Origin: Deltaproteobacteria bacterium
GTDB taxonomy: Bacteria; JADJOY01
NCBI GenBank assembly: GCA_016713535.1
Contig: JADJOY010000020.1
Coordinates: forward strand, 62,001 to 126,000
Direction of reading: 5' to 3'
Length of the DNA stretch: 64,000 bases
The translations under genes and the position numbers were made by a program. Shown here piece after piece: positions 43,871 through 51,539 of the stretch (position 1 is its first letter; the number at the start of each line of letters is the position of its first letter). Under the pieces are notes generated by a model, which did not search any database, was not told the origin of the DNA, and was given only the letters and a program-made list of their open reading frames with translations.

Positions 43871-44928
43871 TCAGCGAGCGACACCCGCCGGCTCGCCAGC
43901 GGTCCACTGGCGATCGATCTCGCTCCACTCGCGGTCGTCGGTGGTCCAGTCGGCGTAGATCGCGATGCCGCGGATCGAGGCGAGCCTCTCCGCCGCGGCG
44001 CCGCGAGGCGAGGCGAGGCCTGCGCGGATCCCCGTGAGCGCCGTGGTCACGCGCTCGGTGGCGGGTCGTGCCACCCGGCGACGTCCTCGTAGGTCGGGAC
44101 CCCCATGCGCACCTCGCAGCCCGCGGGCGCCGCGGCCGGCAAGCCAGCCAGGTCGCGCGTCCAGCTCGCCATCAGCCGCTCGTAGATCCGCGGCCAGCGC
44201 AGCGCCGTGTCGTAGCTCATCACGCCGAGGTCGTCGGCGACCTCGCACACGCGCCGGATGTACTCGACGCTCCAGTGAACCCGCTTGTAAGGATGCAGCG
44301 GCGTGGTGGGCGGGTAGGCGGCCACCGAGAGCACCTTGCCGTGCGGCAGCGTCGCCTTGACCTCGCCGAGGAAGCGCAGGAACGCGGGGTCGTCGTCGGC
44401 GAGCGGCTCGACGTTGAGGTGGACTCCGTCGAAGCCGCCCTCGCCGACGAGCCAGCTCACCTGCTGGAGGAAGCCGGCGATCCGGACCCGGTCGGTGAAC
44501 AGCACGTCCTGGCCGAGGACCCCACCCGTCCACGGGATCACGCGCACCCCGGCCGCGCGTGACCGGAAGCGCGCGCGGAAGGACGCCGCACGCGCGTGGG
44601 TGAAGGTGCGGATCACGCCGCGGTCGCGCCAGCCGGGCCAGCCGCGCGGGTTCATCGGCCCGAGGAACGGGTACACGGTGGAGATGCCGTGCGCGGCGAG
44701 GCGGCCGGCAAGGGCGTCGAGCTCGGCGTCGCTCGGCTCCTCGTGGATCCAGCGCCGGCCGAGCCAAAGCGCGTTGTCACGGCGATCGAAGCTCACGCCA
44801 GCCGCCGCCGGCACGACCGGCGGCGGCAGCGCCCAGCTCACGAAGGCCCACGCGACGCCGGCCAGGCCCACGACGATCGCGAGCCCGATCCACGCGCGCG
44901 CCGGAGCGGTCGAGCGCCCTCGGGTCAT
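43871..44928 (-). CDS. GH18-like TIM-barrel protein with N-terminal membrane segment (apparent frameshift)
   Basis: The ATG at 44928 starts a protein with one N-terminal membrane helix (WIGLAIVVGLAGVAWAFVSWAL). A barrel follows with GFDGVHLNVEP, which resembles the DGxxxDxE catalytic strand of GH18 with Asp replaced by Asn before the Glu, and VADDLGVMSYDTAL and GVPTYEDVAGWHDP. The conserved end (ATERVTTALTGIRAGLAS ... IRGIAIYADWT) is in another frame. Adding one C at the CCC on the coding strand (44063-44065) joins them as HDPATERV. The changed catalytic site suggests a binding protein or a divergent glycosidase. Confidence 0.65.
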
Positions 44929-45055
44929 GATCCTCGCCGTCCCGTTCGCTCGATCACGTCGCCGTTGAACGCCCACCCGCGTCCCTGGCACTCTACCTAA
45001 CTCGTGAGGACCGCCACCGAGAAGCTCGGGCTGACGCCGGGGGCGTCTCCCGCCA

Positions 45056-45084
45056 TTGAGCAATCTAAAGTTGCATCTTAGGAT
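45056..45084 (+). promoter_or_regulatory. Leaderless-type promoter of the AAA ATPase gene
   Basis: TTGAGC (45056-45061) and TAGGAT (45079-45084) are 17 bases apart, and the ATG at 45093 follows after eight bases with no ribosome-binding site. The 40-base stretch is markedly AT-rich. ATTGAG at 45055 and CTCAA at 45086 form the arms of an imperfect inverted repeat around it. Confidence 0.55.
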
Positions 45085-45092
45085 TCTCAACA

Positions 45093-46317
45093 ATGGCGAT
45101 CCCCAGGATCTTGGCGCGCGAGCTCGAGAGCGCCGCGCACGTTCCCGGCCGTGCTCCTCACGGGACCGCGGCGTTCGGGCAAGACCACGCTCGCCAGATC
45201 CGAGTTCCCCGGCGCTTCGTATCATCTCCTCGAAGCGCCCGACACGATCGCGAGAGTCCGCTCTGACCCACGCTCCTTCATCTCCGAGCTCGAAACCCCG
45301 ACGATCCTGGACGAGGTCCAGAACGTCCCCGAGATCTTCGGGTTCATCCGCGATCGCATCGACCGGTCCCCCTCCAGCATGGGTCGCTGGATCCTCACCG
45401 GCTCCCAGGAGGCGCCGCTCATGCGAGGCGTCTCCGAATCGATGGCGGGACGCGTGGCCGTCTTCCAGCTCTTGCCATTCTCCACCCTCGAGACGCCGAA
45501 GGTCACGTTGCTGCGCGGTGGATTTCCCGAGGTCGTGCTGCGCCCGCGTACCGCGTCCATCTGGTTTCGCTCGTACGTCCAGACCTATCTCGAGCGTGAT
45601 GTCCGATCGGTCACGGCGATCCGGGATCTCGCGACCTTCCGGCGGTTCATCGCCTTGGTCGCGAGCCGCACGGGCCAGATCCTGAACAAGACGGACCTGG
45701 CCGCCCCGCTCGGAGTCACGGTACCGACGATCACCGAGTGGCTGGAGATCCTCCAGATCACGGGACAGATCTTGCTGGTCCCGCCGTTCTACGAGAACTT
45801 CGGCAAGAGGCTGATCAAATCTCCGAAGCTCTACTTCGTCGACTCCGGGCTCGCCTGCCACCTGCTTCACGTCGACACGGCTTCTCAGCTCTCGAGCTCG
45901 CCGTTTCGAGGCGCGCTCTGGGAAGGCTTCGTGGCGTCGGAGATCGTGAAGGCGCAGCTGAACGCGGGACGCCGGACCGAGCTGTATTACTTCCGCGATC
46001 AGCAAGGGCTCGAGGTGGACTTCCTGGTCCCGAACCGTTCTGGCCGGCTTGCCCTCATCGAGGCGAAGGGGAGCCGCACTCCCTCGCCGCAGATGGCCGA
46101 GCCGCTCGCGCGTCTCGCCCGAGCGGTGAAGAGTTACGATACCGATCGATGGGTCGTGTATCCGGGCTCGCCGGATCCAACCTCGGGAACCGTGCTGAGC
46201 CCTGGCGCGAGCGCCCTGACGCTCGAGGCGGCGCTGGGGCGGCTCGGTCTCGGCGGGAGCGCGATGCGACGGCAACCTCGGCTGGCCCCGCGACGGGGAG
46301 GACGGCCGCGTGGGTGA
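45093..46317 (+). CDS. AAA ATPase, DUF4143-type (apparent frameshift near N-terminus)
   Basis: The ATG at 45093 starts MAIPRILARELESAA, then the frame must change at the CGCGC tract (45133-45139). Removing one base or adding a CG continues into TFPAVLLTGPRRSGKTTLAR (Walker A), TILDEVQNVPE (Walker B) and ILTGSQEAPLM (sensor-like). The second half has YVQTYLERDVRSVTAIRDL and the C-terminal DUF4143 part, with LYFVDSGLACHLL, GALWEGFVASEI, and the nuclease-like ELYYFRDQQGLEVDFLV and ALIEAKGS. This last run resembles a PD-(D/E)xK strand pair. Such ATPases are common on mobile DNA and of unknown function. It overlaps the next gene by eight bases. Confidence 0.8.
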
Positions 46318-47953
46318 AACGCGGGTCGACCTGACCCACTTGCTCGAGGACCTCCGCGACGCCTATCCCGGCGCGCTCGAGGAGACGATCCTCACCGAGA
46401 TCATCGCGAACTCGCTCGACTCGGGCGCGACGCGCATCACGCTCATCACGGACCCAGCGGGCGCCACGCTCACCGCGCTCGACGACGGCTCGGGGATGAT
46501 CCGCCGCGATCTGCGCCACTTCCACGACCTCGCGGCCAGCACGAAGTCGCGCGGCCAGGGGATCGGCTTCGCGGGCGTAGGGATCAAGCTCGGCTTGCTG
46601 GCGTGCGAGGACGTCGTCACCGAGACGCGCCGTGCCAGCCACCACGTCGCCACGAGCTGGCACCTCGCGTCTCGCCACAAGGCGCCGTGGCGGTGGATCG
46701 AGCCGCCCGGAATCGTCACCGAGCGTGGCACAGCCGTGCGACTGCACCTCAAGAACCCGCTCTCGCCGCTGCTCGAACCCGGCTATCTCGAGAACACCAT
46801 CCAGCGTCACTTCCAGCCCCTGCTCGACGACGGCTTCCAGGAAATGCTCGCCGGCCACTATCCGCGCGGCGTGAGGTTCGTCGTCGATGGGCGGGAAATC
46901 CCGCGCGTCGAGACGCCCGCGGATCGTTCACCGATCGCGGTGCGCATCGGACGCAAGCGCAAGCCTTCGGCCGCCGGGTACCTCGCCCGCTCCGCCGACG
47001 CGTTCGGCGAGGATCAGCGCGGCCTGGCGGTGAGCACGCTCGGCAAGGTGATCAAGCGTGGGTGGGACTGGCTCGGCTTCTCGCCCGCCGCTCCCGATCT
47101 CGTCGGCGGGCTGATCGAGGTGCCGGCGCTGGCCGACTGCCTGACGCTCAACAAGGCGGACTTCCTGCGCACCGGGCCGCGCGGGGCGACGTACCTCGCG
47201 TACCGCAAGGCGGTCCAAGAGGCGGTCGCGGCTCAGCTCGGCGCGTGGGGCGAGTCGCGCGAGCCCGAGGAAGAGGCGCGCCGACGGAAGACAAGACCCT
47301 TGGAGCGCGACCTCGAGAGCGTGCTCGTCGAGCTGGCCGACGACTTCCCGCTCTTGGCGAGCTTGGTCGAGCGCTACCGCGGCGGCCAGAAGAAGCTGCC
47401 GATCGGGCGGCCCGATCCGCACGGCGAGCCGCTGCCCGTCGCGACCCATCCCGGTGAGCTGCCGCTGCCCGACGGGTCACCGCCCGTCACCGACGCGCCG
47501 AGCGCGACGGACGGCGGAGAAGCGCCCCAACTGGAATCGGGTGATGGACGGTCCGTCGAGCCGTCCGAGTCGGACCAGCCTCCGACCGAGCCCCCCGAGC
47601 CCGACCACCCCGTGGAGCCGCCGTCCGGTCAGGGCCTCTTGCCAGGCACGCCCGGCCGCAAGCGCCCGATGCGCTACGGCCTCGCGATCCAGTTCGAGAG
47701 CATCCCCGACTCGGACCACCTCGGACGGCTCGTCGAGTCGACGGTCTGGGTCAACGACGCCCATCCGGCGTACAAGCGCGCCGTCGCGTCTCGCTCCGAG
47801 GGCTATCACCTTGCGCTCACCGTCGCGATGGCGCTCGGCTCGCTCGCCGTCGAGGCTTCGCAGGTTCAAGCCTTCGTCAGCGCGTTCCTCGCCCGCTGGG
47901 GCGAGAGCCTCGACAAGCCGCGACCGCGCGGCAGGGGCGCACGGCCGCGGTGA
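46310..47953 (+). CDS. GHKL-type ATPase protein (Hsp90/MutL-like fold)
   Basis: The 547-residue product starts at a GTG inside the end of the AAA ATPase gene. Its N-terminal domain has the GHKL Bergerat motifs: EIIANSLDSGATRI (motif N, with Asn-Ser instead of Asn-Ala-x-Asp-Ala), LDDGSGM (G1), and GQGIGFAGVGIKLGLLAC (G2/lid). It then has a transducer-like region to about residue 330, a charged helix, a Pro/Glu/Asp-rich linker (about 355-445) and a small C-terminal domain (GLAIQFES ... WVNDAHPAYKRA). This is the layout of MutL/MORC-like molecular clamps. The partner ATPase upstream suggests a two-ATPase system; function unknown. Confidence 0.8.
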   Translation: MGETRVDLTHLLEDLRDAYPGALEETILTEIIANSLDSGATRITLITDPAGATLTALDDGSGMIRRDLRHFHDLAASTKSRGQGIGFAGVGIKLGLLACEDVVTETRRASHHVATSWHLASRHKAPWRWIEPPGIVTERGTAVRLHLKNPLSPLLEPGYLENTIQRHFQPLLDDGFQEMLAGHYPRGVRFVVDGREIPRVETPADRSPIAVRIGRKRKPSAAGYLARSADAFGEDQRGLAVSTLGKVIKRGWDWLGFSPAAPDLVGGLIEVPALADCLTLNKADFLRTGPRGATYLAYRKAVQEAVAAQLGAWGESREPEEEARRRKTRPLERDLESVLVELADDFPLLASLVERYRGGQKKLPIGRPDPHGEPLPVATHPGELPLPDGSPPVTDAPSATDGGEAPQLESGDGRSVEPSESDQPPTEPPEPDHPVEPPSGQGLLPGTPGRKRPMRYGLAIQFESIPDSDHLGRLVESTVWVNDAHPAYKRAVASRSEGYHLALTVAMALGSLAVEASQVQAFVSAFLARWGESLDKPRPRGRGARPR

Positions 47954-48036
47954 CGTCCGCCTCGGAATCTGGCGACATGGACGTCAGACGCCATCGGGGC
48001 GCGTTCAACCAACCGTCCGTGTCGAGGCGGAGGTCC

Positions 48037-48492
48037 ATGCGGCCCTGCCTTCTTCGAGCGTCGATCTGCGCCGTCGCGCTGCTCGTATACCTCCAATCCA
48101 GCGGTGGATGCGTCATGGCGAGCGTGATCCACGGCGCCACGGAGTCGCCGTCGACGCTGCGGCTGGCACAGGCTCGCGGCCAGCTCGGGCTCCCGATTTC
48201 GACCCCGGATGGGGCGATCCGAGACACGAAACCGGCGATCGAGGCGCGCTGGGGTGAACCCGATCACGTCGCGACCTCGGGCGAGTCGCCGACCTGGTTC
48301 TACCTTCGTGAGCGGGCGTTCAGCGGCCTGTTCCTCGTCGCGTTCATCGTGCCCGTCCCGATCGTCGTCCCAGTCGGACATCGACACACGGTCCTGCACT
48401 TCCTCGGCGACGAACTGGCGTACGTCGAGAGGGAGTTCGACGCCGACACAGGCTGCATCGCGGGTCTCGTGTGGGGCCATCGGTGGGTCTGA
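48037..48492 (+). CDS. Small lipoprotein, BamE/SmpA-like in outline
   Basis: The ATG at 48037 has GGAGG upstream and a lipoprotein signal ending in QSSGGC. The 151-residue product continues with a WGEPDHVATS segment, then SPTWFYLRERAFSGLFLVAF, and a hydrophobic stretch VPVPIVVPV, then TVLHFLGDELAYVEREF. The pattern 'Trp-Gly-x-Pro-Asp ... Trp-Phe-Tyr ... Leu-x-Phe' resembles the SmpA/BamE fold that senses outer membrane assembly, but similarity is only in outline. Unknown function. Confidence 0.6.
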   Translation: MRPCLLRASICAVALLVYLQSSGGCVMASVIHGATESPSTLRLAQARGQLGLPISTPDGAIRDTKPAIEARWGEPDHVATSGESPTWFYLRERAFSGLFLVAFIVPVPIVVPVGHRHTVLHFLGDELAYVEREFDADTGCIAGLVWGHRWV

Positions 48493-48593
48493 GTCGCCGA
48501 GTGTCACGAGGACTCGGAAACCGTGTTTTGATGGTTTCGGCTGACGGCATCGACCGGCCCCGTTTCCGCGTGAGATCGATCGACAGGGGACGA

Positions 48594-49649
48594 ATGCGCG
48601 GCGGCGCCGCGGTCAGGCGTCTCACCGCACTGCTCCTGATGAGTTGCTGTGGCGATGCCGGCGCGCCGCCCCGCTGCGCCGTCACTGGCGCGTGCACCCT
48701 CGCCGAGGCCGGGCGCGCCGCGGGGATCGCGATCGGCGTGGCGGCCGCGCCGGGCGATCCGGACGTCGAGGCGCTCGTGACACGGGAGTTCGGCGCGCTC
48801 AGCCTGGAGGGCGAGCTGCTCTGGAAGATCGTCCACCCGTCGCGGGAGCGCTGGGACTTCGAGGCGGCCGATCGCACCCTCGCGTGGGCGGCCGAGCATC
48901 ACCTCGCCACCACCGCGACCCACTTCGTGTGGGACCAGGCGGTCGGCATCGCCGGCACGCCCGAGTGGGTGAAGGAGATCACCGACCCCGACGAGCTGCG
49001 CGCGGTGATGCGCGAGCATCTCCGCACGCTCTCGACGCGCTACGGCGGCCGCATCACGCGCTGGAACGTGGTCAACGAGCCGCACCGCTACTTCGACGAC
49101 ACGCTCTACCCCAACCACTTCCACCGCGTGCTCGGGCCCGACTACATCGCCGAGGCGTTCGAGATCGCGGCGGAGGAGGCGCCTCGCTCCGAGCGCTGGC
49201 TCAACGAGATCCTCACCGAATACGAGCCGCGCAAGGCCGACGCGCTGGTGCGCCTGGCGGCGGACCTGGTGAGCCGCGGCGTGCCGATCGACGGCGTGAG
49301 CTTGCAGGGCCACCTCTTCGTCGGCGACGCCGAGTGGGAGTTGGTCACGGACACGTTGAAGCGGCTCTCCGACCTCGGCCTTCAGACCGGTTTCTCCGAG
49401 GTCGACGTGCCGGTGCTGCCGTTCTCCGCGAACCGCCTCGAGATCCAGGCGAATAGGACCGTGAGGCTGATCGACGCCTGCCTCGCCGCGCCCCGCTGCG
49501 ACTCGATCACCTGGTGGGGCGTGAACGACGGCGCCTCGTGGCTGAACTGGTTCCTGGCGCCGGGCCTCGCCCCGCTGCTGTTCGACGACGCGCTCGCCCC
49601 CAAGCCTGCGTACCACGCGGCGAAGCAGCGGCTTCTCGTCGGACGATGA
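48594..49649 (+). CDS. GH10 endo-beta-1,4-xylanase-like lipoprotein
   Basis: I prefer the ATG at 48594 (AGGGGA upstream), which begins a lipoprotein signal (LTALLLMSCCGD); upstream in-frame starts overlap the previous gene. The mature protein follows GH10. TATHFVWDQAV corresponds to the His-containing strand, RWNVVNEPHRYF carries the acid/base Glu in WNVVNEP, SLQGHLF is conserved, and the nucleophile strand reads TGFSEVDVPV in place of the usual TELD. SITWWGVNDGASWL completes the barrel. It is probably anchored outside and hydrolyses xylan or a related polymer. The nucleophile Glu is present (SEVD). Confidence 0.85.
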   Translation: MRGGAAVRRLTALLLMSCCGDAGAPPRCAVTGACTLAEAGRAAGIAIGVAAAPGDPDVEALVTREFGALSLEGELLWKIVHPSRERWDFEAADRTLAWAAEHHLATTATHFVWDQAVGIAGTPEWVKEITDPDELRAVMREHLRTLSTRYGGRITRWNVVNEPHRYFDDTLYPNHFHRVLGPDYIAEAFEIAAEEAPRSERWLNEILTEYEPRKADALVRLAADLVSRGVPIDGVSLQGHLFVGDAEWELVTDTLKRLSDLGLQTGFSEVDVPVLPFSANRLEIQANRTVRLIDACLAAPRCDSITWWGVNDGASWLNWFLAPGLAPLLFDDALAPKPAYHAAKQRLLVGR

Positions 49650-49695
49650 GGCGCGTTTACGCTCGGCCCGCGCTCGGCGTAACGTCTCGGAGCCG

Positions 49696-50013
49696 ATGCC
49701 CGACCTCGATCTCTCTCCCGAAGAGCTGAACCTCGTCGAACGCCTGGCGCACGAGCGCCAGGGAGCGCGGCAGCGGCTCGCGTTCTACGCCGTGGTGCTG
49801 GCGCCGCTCGTCGCGTTCGCCGTGCACGGCGTGCGCCGGAGCGACCTGGACGCCGTCGCCGTCGCTTTCGGCGGGCTGCTCCTCTTCAACCTGTGGCATC
49901 TCGCCGAAGAGCTCCGCCAAGCCCCGCGCTTCCAGTCGATCTTCCGCAAGGTGTCGGCCCACCGCCACGGCCAGCCCGGAAGGCCCGACGGACCCGCGGC
50001 GATCGACGCGTGA
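49696..50013 (+). CDS. Small two-helix membrane protein
   Basis: The 105-residue product has an acidic N-terminal helix (DLDLSPEELNLVERLAHERQ). Two hydrophobic helices follow (AFYAVVLAPLVAFAVHGV and VAVAFGGLLLFNLWHLAEEL), then a basic tail. CGGAG precedes the ATG by five bases. It sits between a GH10 gene and another small membrane gene on the same strand. No family recognised. Confidence 0.5.
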   Translation: MPDLDLSPEELNLVERLAHERQGARQRLAFYAVVLAPLVAFAVHGVRRSDLDAVAVAFGGLLLFNLWHLAEELRQAPRFQSIFRKVSAHRHGQPGRPDGPAAIDA

Positions 50014-50035
50014 GACACACCGAGGGGGGAAGGGC

Positions 50036-50394
50036 GTGTCTGCGTCGTGGATTCCGCTCTCGGCGATCCTCGCGTCGGTGATCGGGGCGCACTACGTGAC
50101 GACGTCCAGGTGCGCTACTGGTGTGTAGCGCTCGGCTCTTCGTTCCTCTGCGCGCTGGGCGAGGGCCTCTCGAGCGGCGATCCCGGGCCACCTGGCAATT
50201 CTCCTCTCGCGCTCGCCGTCGCCTTCATCTTCTTCCCGATGATGCTGACTTTCCTCGTCGAGCGAGCCGCGCTGCGGCGTGCGCGGCCGGCGGTCGCAGC
50301 GTTACTCGCGGTTCCCGTCGGCCTCGCCTCGTTCGCCGCCGGCGTGTTCGTCGCCATGACGATCTCGGTCAACGCGGGGATCTTGTCGCCGTGA
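50036..50394 (+). CDS. Small membrane protein, possible frameshift
   Basis: From the GTG at 50036 the first 25 residues form a hydrophobic helix (WIPLSAILASVIGAHYVTT). This frame stops at 50130. The following frame, usable from about 50110, encodes VRYWCVALGSSFLCALGEGL and two further helices (LALAVAFIFFPMMLTFLVERA and LAVPVGLASFAAGVFVAM) and ends at 50394. One extra C at 50106-50107 would merge them into a four-helix protein of about 119 residues. Alternatively a shorter gene starts at the ATG at 50047. Function unknown. Confidence 0.4.
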
Positions 50395-50455
50395 AGGCGG
50401 CGCGCCCCTCGTGCTGGCCGGTCCCGGCGCCCCCGCGCGCCACGGAGACGCGTTG

Positions 50456-51049
50456 ATGCCGGCCTTCGAGCTCAGAGCACTCGACGAATCGACGTGGCCG
50501 GATTTCGCACGGCTGATGGAGAAGCACCACGGCGTGTGGGGCGGCTGCTGGTGCATGGCGTTCCACCCCGAGGGTGTGGGGCGCACCAGGACGCCGGCGC
50601 AGAACCGGGCCGACAAGGAATGCCGGGTCCGCGAGGGACGCGCGCACGCGGCGCTGGTCTACGACGGGGCGGAGTGCGTGGGCTGGTGCCAGTTCGGCCC
50701 GGCCGACGAGCTGCCGCGGATCAAGAACCAGCGCGCCTACCTCGCGGGGTTCCGGGAGCTGTCCGACTGGCGCATCACCTGCTTCTTCGTCGACAGGGAC
50801 TACCGCGGGCGGGGCGTCGCGTCCGCGGCGCTCGAGGGCGCGCTGCGCGAAATCGCGAGCCAGGGCGGCGGCTCGGTCGAGAGCTACCCCGAGGATGTCG
50901 AAGGGCGCCAGGTCTCGGGCTCGTTCCTCCACAACGCCACGGTCGCGCTCTTCGAGAGTCACGGCTTCTCGCGCGACCGCCGGCTCGGCAAGAACCACTG
51001 GGTGGTCGTCAAGCGTGTCCGCCGCGCGGCGAAACGGGCCGCGCGCTGA
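50456..51049 (+). CDS. GNAT family N-acetyltransferase
   Basis: The 197-residue product begins MPAFELRALDESTWPDFARL. It has the Trp/Cys-rich HHGVWGGCWCMAFHP segment of a GNAT subgroup that acts on unknown small molecules. The acetyl-CoA loop is RDYRGRGVASAAL (motif Arg-Gly-Arg-Gly-Val-Ala), then SYPEDVEGR and FLHNATVALFESHGF. The start is the ATG at 50456. It lies between small membrane genes and a tautomerase; no operon logic is evident. Confidence 0.85.
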   Translation: MPAFELRALDESTWPDFARLMEKHHGVWGGCWCMAFHPEGVGRTRTPAQNRADKECRVREGRAHAALVYDGAECVGWCQFGPADELPRIKNQRAYLAGFRELSDWRITCFFVDRDYRGRGVASAALEGALREIASQGGGSVESYPEDVEGRQVSGSFLHNATVALFESHGFSRDRRLGKNHWVVVKRVRRAAKRAAR

Positions 51050-51071
51050 CCGGCGGCCACGGACCGGGACC

Positions 51072-51439
51072 ATGCCGATCGTCGACGTGCAGGTGGTCTC
51101 GCCCGCGAGCGCGCCGCAGCGGGCCTCGCTGACGCGCGAGCTGGCGGACGCTCTCGGCGCGGCGCTCGCCGCACCCGCGGGGCGCGTGTGGGTACGGCTC
51201 GCGTGGCTTCCGGCAGACCACTACGCGGAGAACGGTTCCGATCTCGCGGAAGGCGAGGCGCCCGTGTTCGTCACGATGCTCCACGCCGATCCGCCCGAAG
51301 GCGAGGCGCGCGTCGCTGAAGCGACGGCGATCGCGAGCGCGGTGGGCGCATGCGTGGGCCGCGGCGTCGAGTGGGTGCACGTCGAGTACGCGCCCGCAGG
51401 ACGAGGGAGGATCGCGTTCGGCGGAAGCTGCTCGCGTAG
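51072..51439 (+). CDS. Tautomerase (4-OT/MIF-like), apparent frameshift at the end
   Basis: The product starts MPIVDVQVVSPA, with the catalytic N-terminal Pro directly after Met. It then has RVWVRLAWLPADHYAENGSD and VEWVHVEYAPAGRGRIAFGG, a long-form tautomerase of about 122 residues. In the assembled sequence the frame has no stop and would run through the next gene. Adding one G at the GG at 51423-51424 gives the usual ending GGKLLA and a TAG at 51437-51439. The family catalyses keto-enol tautomerisation or related reactions through Pro1; the substrate is unknown. Confidence 0.7.
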
Positions 51440-51539
51440 CGAGCGGGGACGGGCCCCGCCCCTACGTTCGGGGGTCGAGATCGGCGGCTCCGCCCCTACC
51501 GTTCGGGATCGGCGGCGCCGGCGCGGATCCGGCACGCCG
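51431..51539. repeat. Divergent copies of the intergenic repeat in a convergent gap
   Basis: CTCGC-GTA-GCGAG (51431-51443) overlaps the tautomerase stop. GGGGACGGGCCCCGCCCCTACG and GGCTCCGCCCCTACCG-like pieces follow (each shortened here: GGGGACGGGCCCC, CGCCCCTACG, GCTCCGCCCCTACC). The CTACG core is shared with the three-hairpin family, but the pairing is incomplete. The gap lies between convergent stops at 51439 and 51540. Confidence 0.5.

Noticed and set aside
45093-45685. A separate small Arg-rich protein starting near 45056
   Set aside because: Its composition is that of a shifted frame of the AAA ATPase, and no coding motif is seen.
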